Shown here: one piece after another, positions 46,381-57,300 of the stretch
Layout: each line of letters opens with the position of its first letter
Numbering within the stretch: the first letter of the stretch is position 1
NCBI GenBank assembly: GCA_037043235.1
Contig: JAWRVZ010000624.1
Span: forward strand, 1 to 64,000
Reading direction: 5' to 3'
Source: Rhodeus uyekii
Taxonomy: Eukaryota; Chordata; Actinopteri; Cypriniformes; Acheilognathidae
DNA: 64,000 nucleotides
Notes under the pieces: generated by a model
The model's input: the letters and a program-made list of their open reading frames with translations, nothing else
What the model was told of the DNA's origin: nothing
Databases searched by the model: none
Translations under genes and position numbers: made by a program

Positions 46381-47453
46381 GTGTCGAAACGTTGGTTTCG
46401 CAAACACAGATACACACGTGAGTTTTTGCTTGAGGTTGGAAAAACTACAGTTTCCAACCCAGACTCGACGCTCGGACAAGAGCTGCGGGACCATGGTCTT
46501 CTCCGGAGGACTACTACACTGCCGTCCCTTACTACTGCACCTCTCCCGCAGTGGAAGCGCCACAAACGGGGTGAGAGGAGACAGAAAAGGGGGAAGCGCG
46601 GAGGTATTCGTGTCAGACTAGCGGCTAACCCACTCAAGCCTGCTATTCCCACCATCATTTTGGCCAACGTTCGCTCGTTGGACAATAAACTGGATGATCT
46701 TCGTCTTCTTTGCTCCACTCAGAAGACTGTTAGAGACTGTTGTGTTTTTGTATTCACGGAAACATGGCTCAACAACAGCGTTCCGGACAGCGCCATTCAG
46801 CTCGATCGGCTTACATGCCATCGCGCGGACAGAGTGCTCGTCGAGGGAGGTAAGACCCGCGGCGGCGGACTCTGTGTTTACACCAATGATGCGTGGTGCC
46901 GCGATGCTGTTGTGGTCTGCAAACACTGCTCACCCCTGGTGGAGTTTATGATTATTAAGTGTCGGCCGTTTTATCTGCCGCGGGAATATACAGCTATTAT
47001 ACTTGTTGCTGTATACATCCCCCCCAGCTCCAACAACAACAAAAGGAGTGAGGCACTTAATGATCTGTATAAACACATCAGTGATCAGCAGACAGCCCAC
47101 CCGGATGCTTTTCTCATCTTGGCTGGGGATTTCAATCATGCGGACTTAAAGAGTGTGTTTCCAAAAGTTCATCAGCACATTGACTTTCCTACACGTGGAA
47201 ATAATACTCTGGACTTTGTATATACCACACAGAGAGGTGCTTACAAAGCCCTCCCCCTCCCCCACATTGGTGCTTCAGATCACATCACTGTTATGCTAAT
47301 GCCAGCATACAGACCACTTGTGAAAGTCACCAAACCAGTCCTGAAGCAGATTCAAGTCTGGCCTGATGGGTCATCAGAGGCTCTTCAAGACTGCTTTGAC
47401 ACCCCTGACTGGGACATGTTCAAACAAGCTGCAACTTACAATAACACCACAGA
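46381..47453 (+). pseudogene. L2-like LINE APE endonuclease
   Basis: An open frame with all main endonuclease motifs: ILANVRSLDNKLDDL (about residue 91), FTETWLN with the catalytic Glu, AVYIPPSSNNN, LAGDFNHADL near 47125-47150, and GASDHITVML near 47270-47300. The start is undefined because the first codon of the open frame is GTG and the family's N-terminus seems shifted. At about 47453 the frame passes into RT sequence in another frame. The connecting region between endonuclease and RT, which is several hundred bases in intact relatives as I remember them, is missing. Confidence 0.75.
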
Positions 47454-48838
47454 CCTCCAACGCACGCAAAGCTCCAGGTCCTGACAACATTCCTGGACGT
47501 GTATTGAGGGACTGTGCAGAGGAACTCACCGATGTCTTCACAGACATCTTCAACATCTCACTGAGTCAAGCTGTTGTCCCCACCTGCTTCAAAGCGACCA
47601 CCATCATTCCAGTCCCAAAGAATTCATCTCCATCCGGCTTCAATGACTACCGCCCAGTCGCACTTACCCCCATCCTTATGAAGTGCTTTGAGCGGCTAGT
47701 CATGCACCACATTAAATCTGTCCTCCCCCCCTCCCTGGACCCCTACCAATTTGCATACCGGTCAAAACGCTCGACCGATGATGCCATCACCACTGCCATC
47801 CACTCAGCACTCACGCACCTGGACAATAAAGACACTTATGTCAGAATGCTGTTCATAGACTTTAGTTCAGCATTCAATACAATCATCCCCCAACAGCTCA
47901 CTCACAAACTGTCTCAGCTGGGACTCAGCACTTCACTGTGCAACTGGTTGCTGGACTTCCTGACAGGAAGACCTCAGGCAGTACGGGTCGGCAGCAACAT
48001 TTCCAGCACCATCATCATGAACACTGGAACCCCTCAGGGTTGTGTGTTGAGCCCACTCCTCTTCACTCTGCTTACACACGACTGCACACCCACACACAAC
48101 AGCAATTTAATAATCAAATTTGCGGACGACACGACTGTAGTTGGTCTCATTAGCAACGGCGATGAGACAAACTTCAGGAGTGAGGTGAGCCGCCTGGCCA
48201 GGTGGTGCGGCGACAACAATCTCTCTCTGAACGTGAAGAAGACGAAGGAGATTGTTGTTGACTTCAGAAGATTGCACACCCAGCATGCTCCTCTGACTAT
48301 CAACGGTGCGACCGTGGAAAGGGTGAGGAGTACCAAATTTCTGGGTGTTCATATCACGGAAGACCTCTCCTGGACCACCAACACCACAGCACTGATTAAG
48401 AAATCGCAGCAGCGACTATACTTCCTCCGTAAGCTGAGAAGAGCCGGAGCCTCAGCCCCCATCATGCGCACCTTCTACAGAGGCACCATCGAGAGCATTC
48501 TGACCAGCTGCATCACTGTGTGGTACGGCGCCTGCAACGCATCCTGCCGCAAGACACTGCAGCGCATCGTGAGAGCAGCTGAGAAGATCGTTGGTGTCTC
48601 TCTCCCACCCCTCCAGGACATCTATAACACCCGCCTCTCCCGAAAAGCCCTTGCTATTGCTAGGGACCCCACCCACCCATCCCACAGCCTCTTCAGTCTG
48701 CTGCCATCAGGGAGGAGACTACGCAGTCTCCAGGCACGGACCAACAGACTGAAGGACAGCTTCATACCCCAAGCTGTCAGGGCATTGAACTCTCTCCCGA
48801 CTCTGCCACCTCTCCCGTCTTCTGCACCAAGGACCTGA
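47454..48838 (+). pseudogene. L2-like LINE reverse transcriptase
   Basis: The intact frame runs from NARKAPGPDNIPGRVL through NDYRPVALTPILMKCFERL, FIDFSSAFNTI (first catalytic Asp), GTPQGCVLSPLLF, FADDTTVVG (catalytic pair, near 48119-48131), NNLSLNVKKTKE, and FLGVHITEDLSW to the C-terminal SFIPQAVRALNSLP and a stop at 48836-48838. About 460 residues. The RT itself looks undamaged. The element is disabled by the deletion and frame change at about 47453. It belongs to the CR1/L2 group, and the L2/Maui name is from memory of the family. Confidence 0.8.
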
Positions 48839-49064
48839 TCTCTGAATCCCCCCCCCCACCCCCTACCCACCATCAGTTATTCTCTTATTCATCCACCTCA
48901 TTATGTTGTCCTTGCATTTCTCTCCTATTACATTTGCACTGCCTTAATTTGTAATTTGCACTATTACTATTTACTATTGTTTGCACTATTTGCCATCGCC
49001 ACTTTACCTCCATAACTCACTTTATCCATCTAGTTTAATTTTATTGTATTTTATCTTCATCTTC

Positions 49065-49095
<31 letters not shown>

Positions 49096-49231
49096 ACTGT
49101 TACTGTTAAATTATTGCTGTTGTTAACTGTATTCGCCTAGGGTCTGAGAGTAACGGAATTTCAATTCTCTATATGTATGCACTGTATATATTGCAGAATT
49201 GACAATAAAGCTGACTTTGACTTTGACTTTG

Positions 49232-50285
49232 AGCTATCCCTACACATCACTCATCTCTGCAGTTGGGTCCTGATAGATAGAACCATAACTTTAAATGCAT
49301 CACTCAAAGTTTATGAATCATGGGTTGACCCAGCCCACCTTGCCACAATATTTGTTAGGCGCATTTGTGCATCACATATTATCGTTTATTGAATGGAAAT
49401 GTTACAGATTCACATATGCAAATTCATCTTCAGATGGCGACTTTATAGCAATGTGTGTGCAGTAGATCGCTCCGATTACATTAGGAAAACCAGCTATTGC
49501 TGCAAATTGCGTTTTAATGTTTGGCTGGTCAACTGCATCATATGAGAGCCTTATATACCTGGTAGACATGCAGATGATCCCGTCCAGGGGCGTCACTAGG
49601 CCCTTTTTAGGGGGGCTTCAGCCCCCCTAAACTTCTGCCCAGCCCCCCTAAAAAATATATTTGATTAATAAACTTTTGATCGCTTCAGTCCCCTTTAAAA
49701 AAAACTCATTTGAAACGGCGGCAAGCTGCGTCAAGTTTCGGCTCCTCCCCTTATCTGAGTCTGCTTGGTTTTAGCGCATTTTTCAATCTGCAGGGGCGCC
49801 GAGCAGAGTGAACATCAAGGTGTGTGTCGTGTGTGCGTGCATTTATTGATAGATTGCTAATGCTATGATATTACACCTGCATCGGTGCAGTTCTTTGTCA
49901 TAAATGCATTGCAGTTTACATAATGTAATCATGGAATAGTGGATTGCAGTAAGGTTAGTAGCATACCACCCTACCCTAATAGTCAAATAATATTTTTTTA
50001 ATCATACCCTTATTGGGGGCTGAGCCCCCCTAAAATCAAAATCCTAGAATCGCCCCTGATCCCGTCCCATACAGCTGGCATTCCGCAGCTCAAAGCTTAT
50101 TCCTGAGCGGCCTGCCAGTTTCCTTTGGAAAGAACCAGTTGCCAGGAAACCAAGTGTTCGCAGCACCTGTAAGGCGGTATTGGTATTTGCGGTATTGCTT
50201 CTCGCTGTCTCTCTCTCTAGATTCGGACCCAACTAAGCACAGAGTTCCAAGAGGATAGCCTTTGGAAATCTGAAACTGCTGACAA
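49232..50285 (-). pseudogene. HARBI1-type Harbinger transposase split by a hAT MITE
   Basis: Minus strand. 50232-50067 encodes LERETARSNTANTNTALQVL, LRTLGFLATGSFQRKLAGRS and GIS, the N-terminal helix-rich part. The hAT MITE (49585-50058) then interrupts it. 49584-49402 continues with DGIICMSTRYIRLSYDAVD, GFPNVIGAIYCTHIAIKSPS (first catalytic Asp changed to Tyr in the IDCTHI motif) and EDEFAYVN. After a short gap, probably a small intron, 49372-49232 gives ICDAQMRLTNIVARWAGSTHDS. The sequence stops at the LINE tail, so the last catalytic residues are absent. PIF/Harbinger transposases are DDE enzymes acting on DNA in the nucleus. This copy is dead. Confidence 0.8.
49585..50058. mobile_element. 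hAT MITE A
   Basis: The ends are CAGGGGCGTCACTAGG and CCTAGAATCGCCCCTG. The 8-bp duplication ATCCCGTC lies at 49577-49584 and 50059-50066. It is 474 bp with no coding, and is a shorter version of 52166-53483. Confidence 0.9.
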
Positions 50286-50286
50286 G

Positions 50287-50311
50287 CAGGGGCGTCACTA
50301 GGGGCGTCACT
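50287..50311. mobile_element. hAT end footprint
   Basis: CAGGGGCGTCACTA followed by a second GGGGCGTCACTGA: only the left terminus of the MITE A/B family, doubled. It lies between the Harbinger remnant and the Copia-type gag scrap. Confidence 0.5.
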
Positions 50312-50637
50312 GACTACTTAATCAGGGCAGAGAACATTATTACAGCCCTGAGAGATGCGGGTGAAACCATGAGTGATGGACTAACAATTGCTCTGATCCT
50401 TCGTGGACTACCAGATCTTTTTAAGCCGTTAGCTGTCCTCATAACACAAAATGAGGACAACGTTACATTCATAGATTTTAAAAGGAGATTTATGAAGAAG
50501 CAGAGAAAATGAAAGGAACAGAGTCTACAGACAATGTGATGAAAGCACACACAAAACAAGGACATGGCTCATTCAAGACACACACTAGAGACAGAAAAGA
50601 TGAAGATTCAAATGTACATCACACATCGTGAGTGACA
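50312..50637 (+). pseudogene. Copia-type gag fragment
   Basis: The frame from 50312 reads DYLIRAENIITALRDAGETM, then GLTIALILRGLPDLFKPLAV, LITQNEDNVTFIDFKRRF. A one-base shift near 50493 then leads to KMKGTESTDNVMKAH. This is the UBN2-type gag region (LxGLP...F) of Copia/TNT1-like retrotransposons. No protease, integrase, RT or LTR is linked to it. It is a short isolated scrap. Confidence 0.65.
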
Positions 50638-51609
50638 TAAGAAAGTTTAAAAGTTTTGACTGAGACTGAGTCCTGAGACTTCACTCAGTTGAATTAGCTG
50701 ATGGAACGAAGTGCAGCGGAATGGCACAACAAAGAGGGACACATAGGCTAATGTTGTTGCTATGACGCTACTGTTGCTGTGCTGTTGTTACTATGACGAT
50801 GTTTGTTGTTATAAATCTGTTGTTAGAAAAGACGTTGACCTGGGGCATATTCTTCGTACGTCGCTTACTACATCCAAGATCAGTTGACACATCCGGGATG
50901 AGATAATCGCGCTAACTATGATCTGGATTATTCGGTTCTTCAAACGCACCTGTTGTTGACGATTAGTATAGCTGGATTGAGTTATCTGAGATCATTGCGC
51001 GTTCATGTGCTGGCTTAAAAGGGGATATGTATCGATAGTAGAAACATTGATCAGCAACATTTTGATTGGTCAGCGAGCATGCTGAAAGAGCGCGCGCAGT
51101 ATTTCTCGGCGGCGCGTCGCTTAATTTCAGTGTTTAATTAAAACACAAGGCAACACTTTAAAGCTGCAAAAGCCAGGAGAGAGGACTGGCAAAAAGTTGC
51201 CGACAAATTAAATTTGTGAGTAGCCTAGTGATCGTGTGTGTAATTATATTGACTCATATTAATTGCACTGTATTTCATAATCGTCTTTTATATTAGAGCC
51301 ACCGCAGGACCCACTAGAACTTGGGAACAAGTAAAAGTAAAATGCAAAAATATTCTGCAAAATAGTATCTTTACTACTTGCGCTATTCTGCAAAAAAAAA
51401 AAAGAGTCAATTAATGAAATATAATTGCAAAAACGAATAAAGCAAAAAGTCAGACTTGAGATTGAATTGCTTCAAGAGGAACTTCAAAGTTAATAAAATA
51501 CACGGATAAACACACTGCACTATTGAGGACCTTGCATGATTTATTTATTTCATTCCACAGGCAAGAGATGATCAGCTGGATTTTTAAAAATAAATAAAAT
51601 AAACTGTTA

Positions 51610-51790
51610 ACTAAACTGTGTGCAAAGTTCCCTTTTTTCAAAAATGACTGCTTGAGTGCTGATAAACTGCGAATGGCACGACACACAGCACTTTCACAAT
51701 GTTCTCCGCATCTCCAACAGTGTAAATGAACGTGCCGCTCGCAAAGTAGCGCAAGGCAATACACACAGTTTGAGCTGTTTAATGGCCGAC
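51610..51790 (-). pseudogene. Harbinger transposase remnant in the second element
   Basis: Minus-strand frames show RYFASGTFIYTVGDAENIVK followed by residues that join at once to the C-terminal FEKRELCTQF-like frame also seen at 19680-19710. The DDE core has been deleted, more than in the 19.3-kb copy. Both elements therefore depend on a transposase made elsewhere. Confidence 0.7.
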
Positions 51791-51840
51791 TATAACTAAT
51801 TGTATCTAAATTAACTAGATACATTATACCCTCACGTGAA

Positions 51841-51874
51841 AAACGAAATATATATATATAAAAAATAAATAAAT

Positions 51875-51962
<88 letters not shown>
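51841..51962. repeat. AT microsatellite
   Basis: An AAATA-rich start and then more than 40 AT units, inside the second Harbinger element. Confidence 0.95.
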
Positions 51963-51967
<5 letters not shown>

Positions 51968-52165
51968 TTTAATATATTATAATTATTATAATTATATTAA
52001 ATATAGTATTATATTGCACCTTCAGCAACAGGTTTCTCTCGTAAAAACGGACAGGACATGTTGCGACAAACTTCCCATTTCACCTCCGCTTATAAAGCCG
52101 TGATCTAATCCTGCTAACTTGAAGTAAGCCTGCTCCGAGCAAGTTCAATTCAGCGGACCTGTTAC

Positions 52166-53215
52166 CAGGGGCGTCACTAGGCCCTTTTTAGGGGGGCTTC
52201 AGCACCCCTAAACTTCTGCCCAGCCCCCCTAAAAAATATATTTGATTAATAAATTTTTGATCGTTTCAGTCCCCTTTAAAGAAAAACTCATTTGAAACGG
52301 CGGCAAGCTGCGTCAAGTTTCGGCTCCTCCCCTTATCTGAGTCTGCTTGGTTTTAGCGCATTTTTCAATCTGCAGGGGCGCCGAGCAGAGTGAACATCAA
52401 GATGTGTGTCGTGTGTGCGTGCATTTATTGATAGATTGCTAATGCTATGATATTACACCTGCATCGGTGCAGTTCTTTGTCATAAATGCATTGCAGTTTA
52501 CATAATGTAATGTTACTGGAGTATTGGGAGCACACGGGACGGCTCGGTTTCTCATCCAATACCAATACGTTTCGCTGCGTTCACCTTCAGCCCTTGGGTG
52601 GTAGTTTTTTATTCCTACAAAAATGAAGTGATTAACACCCATGAAAACATACTTTAGATTCAGAAAACGATCATGATTTATTTTAATTTACTTTTTACAA
52701 TTACAGACATATTATAATGTATTTTGACATTACATTATGCAGCCATGCACAGAAATGACACACATTGTCTGAAAGCACTAGATGGCCCAGAGAGAGAATG
52801 TGGAGTTATTTTGTTTTGTATTATTAAATATAGTTTTAATAATAGTTTTTCATTAAGTAGGCTAATAATGAATCGGGAGGAGTGTCATGATACATAAATT
52901 AGAGTAGGCCTATAGCGTAGAGTAAAGGGATTTTTGATTTTCTTGATTTATACTATTTATACTAGTTTTGTACTTGATTTATACCTGATTTATACCTGTA
53001 CTTGATTTTGTACCTGTGTTGTTTATATTGCTGATATGGATGATCAAAGTTTATGGCTTTTATGTTATTTTCTGGTTAAAATGTTATTTAATTTTGTCAG
53101 AAAAATTCCTATCTGAGGTTTGTATGTGAGCATAGAAATGCAAACAGTAAAATGTTGTGTTGGTACTGGAAACGTGTGCGTGTCTTTGTACAGTGAATGA
53201 ATCAGGAGGTCTTCA

Positions 53216-53251
<36 letters not shown>

Positions 53252-53483
53252 ACATTCCCTTCTAGTGGTCACATCCAATAATTATTTTTTTATTACAGTG
53301 TTGAATATGGCTCAGTCAGTACTCCTACTCCCATATATGAAATACAGGGAATACAATGGAATAGTGGATTGCAGTAAGGTTAGTAGCATACCACCCTACC
53401 CTAATAGTCAAATAATATTTTTTTAATCATACCCTTATTGGGGGCTGAGCCCCCCTAAAATCAAAATCCTAGAATCGCCCCTG
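52166..53483. mobile_element. hAT element B, longer relative of MITE A
   Basis: Same ends as MITE A. The 8-bp duplication CCTGTTAC lies at 52158-52165 and 53484-53491. It matches MITE A except for about 850 bp (about 52508-53355) that are absent from A. A 26-bp A run lies at 53220-53246. No transposase is recognised. Confidence 0.9.
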
Positions 53484-53649
53484 CCTGTTACTATGACAAC
53501 AAGTCCTGGATGAGAGTCGAAGAACCGAACAATCCAAGATCATGCGAAATCGTCAACAATCTAATCCGGCTAAGTGAGTTAGCGAGGTACGAAGAATATG
53601 CCCCTGAAGTGTGTTTTGGATTTTGGCCCCCGGGGCAATTGAGTTTGAC

Positions 53650-53990
53650 ACCCCTGCAGTAGAGCATTACAATAATCTAGCCTTGAACTCATGAATGTAT
53701 GAACTAACTTTTCCGCATTTGTCATTTGAGAGCTTATGTCGCAGTTTAGATATTTTTAAGATGGAAGAATGCCGTTTTACAGATGCTAGAAACGTGGCTT
53801 TCCAAATGAAAGAGTGGTATCAAAGAGCACACCCAGGTTTCTAACTGACAATGAAGACTTGACAGAGCAGCCACCGAGTGTTAGGCAGTAGTCCAGGTTA
53901 TTACGTGCTGAACTTTTTGGTCTAATAATTAGAATCTCCTTTTTTTTTTTCTTCAGAATTAAGCAGTACTAGAAAGTGATTAGTCATCCA
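53650..53990 (-). pseudogene. Non-LTR retrotransposon RT fragment
   Basis: Minus-strand frames show MTNFLLLNSEKTE-like, LIIRPKSSAR-like, SVRNLGVLFD-like, SFESHV.ICKTAFFHLKNISK and SRLDYCNALL-like pieces. This is the RT thumb region of a fish CR1/L2/Rex-type LINE. Many shifts. The two ends are not defined. Confidence 0.5.
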
Positions 53991-54296
53991 TTTTTTTATA
54001 TCAGTTATGCATTCTGTTAATTTAGTGAATTGGTATGGTATGTTATCTTGGACGATAATCTTTTTTTAGTTTTTTTTGTACTTAGTCTTTTCATGACACA
54101 TGCAACCTATTATATAAAGTGGTGGGGAAATATAATATTCGACATAGGCAAAAAACTTGTGGCGATATGTCTACATATTTTTCCAATCAAGCTCTGATTA
54201 CACATTAACGGATTTTCAGCCTGTGAAATCGTTAGGCAGATCGATTGTTTATGACACCGGTGTTGAGCTCATTAATTCTCCCTTATTATCATCAAC

Positions 54297-54308
54297 CATA
54301 TGCAGGTG
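54297..54308 (+). promoter_or_regulatory. Two adjacent E-boxes upstream of the zinc-finger gene
   Basis: CATATG is followed at once by CAGGTG, 79 bases before the start codon. Tandem CANNTG sites near the start of oocyte genes fit FIGLA-type regulation. That is inference, and the transcription start is not known. Confidence 0.3.
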
Positions 54309-54386
54309 GGAGGAGTGTAGTTATCTGGTTTAAGCGAGAAAAGTAGTCAGCACAGGCGCTTTGTAAATTGTAAGTACGTTTGTAAA

Positions 54387-57300
54387 ATGATGAACACACA
54401 GGAGGTTAAGCTAGAAACTACTGTGCCTAGACTGAAGTTTAACTGTATGTATGCTAAATGTGGCGCGACATTCACTCGACAATGGCGTCTGCTTGAGCAC
54501 GAGACTGTGCACACTGGTGCGGTGAGTAGCAATACACTTCTACTAAATGCATATATTTGGTTTGTGTATTTATAATAAGAGTATCTTTCTTTTTGTCCGC
54601 TTTAGCGACCCCACAAGTGTGTATTTGTGGGATGTGGACGCAGTTTCACCCGTAAATCGCATCTGAGCCGGCATGCTTCAGTACACAGCGGCGTGAAAAA
54701 CATAAAGTAATCTTGTTACTTAATGGGATTAGTTTAGGGCTCTATGAAGACTACAGTTTGGCCAAAATACCTGTGACCTCAGGCTAAACTGTGGTCTGCT
54801 AAAATTATGTATTTTCTGTTAGCTAAATGTTGCCACCATCAAACCCCTCTTAATCTAGCAAGTATTGGCACTTTCTCTAATCTTTGTCTTCAATGCTAAT
54901 GAGCAAGCACACTATTTCGTTTTACTTGCTGATGTGTATGCGCAAGTGAGATGTGCTCCACTGTGTACAGATTTGGCTTACATTAACTATCCCAAACAGT
55001 AAACATGAGTAACCTGCCAAATTGGCGTTCTCTACATTTGTCATTAAACATTTGTGTTAAACCCTGGCTGCAATGGAACACCTAAAGTATACAGATATTA
55101 CACACAGCATCTCAATTCAGCATGTTCATAATTAAGTAGAAATGTTTTAACATGTGACCTATATGTTGTCTTAAGTGTCTATGGCAGGGTTGGGCAAACT
55201 AAAGCCCACAGTTGGGCTTTTTAATCTGGCCTGCCAAATTTGTCCAAGTTATATTATAATTAAACCTTAATTTTACCTTTCCCTGTTATGTTTGTTTCTC
55301 CAAACAGATGTTGCACTCCAAAGACATTGACCTTTGTTTGAGTTTTTTTTTTTTACTCTGCATTTGGCAGATGCTTTTATCCAAAGCGACTTGCATTGCA
55401 TTCAATAAACGCATTGAATCAGGTCTTGCTTTGCCTGGGATAGAATCCATAACCTTTGCATCGTAAGCACCAATGCTCTACTGATTGAGCTACAGGAAAG
55501 CTCTCTACTTTTTTTTTGCTTTGCACTTTGAGCCCTTAAGTAAACCGAGCGTTTAATAAAAGAATGGACGACAAAATATTTTTTGCTTCAGTCAGATAAA
55601 GGGTTGTTTGTATGTCTAATATGCCACAACTCTTGCGTTAAAAAAAACCCATCAGTCATCATTTAGCCACAAAGCATGTTAACTACGCTAGTAGACACAA
55701 GAACGGGCGGCTACAGCTCAGATTGAAGGCTAACTTAGACTCAGGGAAAAAAAAATCACAAACTGCGATTCAAGAGTGAAGTACAGAGGCAAGATTTGTT
55801 GCCATTCAAATTAGCAAAGGCTAATAAGCCTTTCTCTGAAGGTTAATTTTTTTTCTAGAAGAATGCGTATTTGAGACAGCAGGTCTCTTGTGTCTGGAGA
55901 GCAAAAGCAAGTTGCTGCTGGCTGGTCTTCTTGGAACACCTTTACCAAGTTTTATAAGCTGGATGTTCCAACTTTGCCTTCTCAAGTGCTTTCGGTGAGT
56001 AATTGAATAAATTACTCTTAGGATATTGCTATTTTGTCAAGATAAAGTTATCGCTTTGCTGTTGACTTTACTACTTGTACAGTAATTTGTGCTTATGTGC
56101 TCACTGTCACGGATTTGCTGTTGACACTATGCCTTTACATTTGTTGCGCTTAAATGCTCTCTAAATAGTTGTCTGCCCTGTGTCGCTGCAACTCGCTATT
56201 TTTCAGGCTTTCTGATATGCACATTTTAGCAGGTTTCAGCTAATGATTGGCTATTGGTTTAGCTGCACATCAGTTATGAGCACACCTGGTGGCATCGCCA
56301 TTGGTTGGGTTGTGCCCCTTCGCTGATTGGTGTATGGCTCCCTATGTGTTCTGGCTGATCTGCGTCTATCTTGAACAATGTTCCCAAATGAATTTCAAGT
56401 TTTTTTTTTCTTGAAAGGGAATGTCTCCAGTTACTGTCGTAACATCATTTCCTTGAGGGACGGAAAATTGCATTGACAGTGTCCGTCGCTTGACCAGCTG
56501 TACGTTGTTCAGTCATGATTCTGACGCAATTGCTGTGCTTCTGCTATTTATACGGTGTCAGCCAGAGCTGCATTGTGTGGCAATTGTCAACTGGCGTTCC
56601 TATAATTTCTGTATCGGCGGACTTCCATAGAGCTTGAGGCACTTGCAAAAAAAGATCAACACTGTTCCCACTAAAACTGAATGGGTATTAAATTAATACA
56701 TTTTGATTATATTTTTTTTTATTACTACAATGAACCTGGCACATTGATATTTTGGTGCCTGTTTAAGGCCCAGTCTTTTCATGTGATGGCTTTTTACATT
56801 TCATTTATTTGTTTACACAAACACGCCACCCTTTTATTCTGGCTTGGCCCCTTTGTCAAATTTTAGAAACCATTTTGGTCAGTGAGTCAAAGTTTGCCCA
56901 CCCCTGGTCTATGGTCTAACAGCAGGACATGGCAGATGAAAATATGATTCTCTAGCCTAATTTAGGCTACTAGCCTACTGTTTGTGGACTAACAATATAT
57001 TTATATATTTTTTTCAATATTCATCATTGGTCAGGTGCACTGCTGTTACATGTGGCAAGGGCTTCTACACCACAGATAAACTTAAGAGACACATGCGTTA
57101 CGTACATGGTGAGAAACCGTATTACTTTGAGGTAATTACTTTTTTCCTTCCCTTTGTGTCGCTAAACAAGTTAAGCTTCTCAAGACAGTCTGTTTCACCA
57201 GTGTACAGAGCCTCAGTGTACAAAGATGTTCAGGAAACGGCGAGCGTTGAAACTGCACCTGACAACACACAGTGCTTCAAGTTTCAGGTGCATCTGCAGC

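Larger units (their letters stand above)
46200..49231 (+). mobile_element. L2-like LINE, near full length with internal deletion
   Basis: A 5' leader, endonuclease frame (to about 47450), RT frame (to 48838), a 3' UTR with a TTG run (49069-49095), and a tandem ACTTTG tail at 49208-49231 after AATAAAG. The 5' border is approximate. The 3' tail abuts antisense HARBI1-type coding sequence, so the LINE inserted into or next to a Harbinger element. Confidence 0.75.
50843..53603 (-). mobile_element. Second PIF/Harbinger element, with nested hAT
   Basis: The ends are GGGCATATTCTTCGTAC and its exact inverse at 53587-53603. CTG is duplicated at 50840-50842 and 53604-53606 (CWG type). The sequence is homologous, in inverted orientation, to 18900-21505. 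The interior holds a shortened transposase piece, an AT microsatellite and the hAT element at 52166-53483. Confidence 0.9.
54707..57034 (+). other. Intron 2 of the zinc-finger gene
   Basis: 2328 bp, GT...AG, of which 1722 bp are a hAT insertion. The other introns are 70-480 bp. Confidence 0.8.

Noticed and set aside
55440..55500. tRNA gene
   Set aside because: A and B boxes are present but there is no acceptor stem or anticodon arm. It is part of a SINE.
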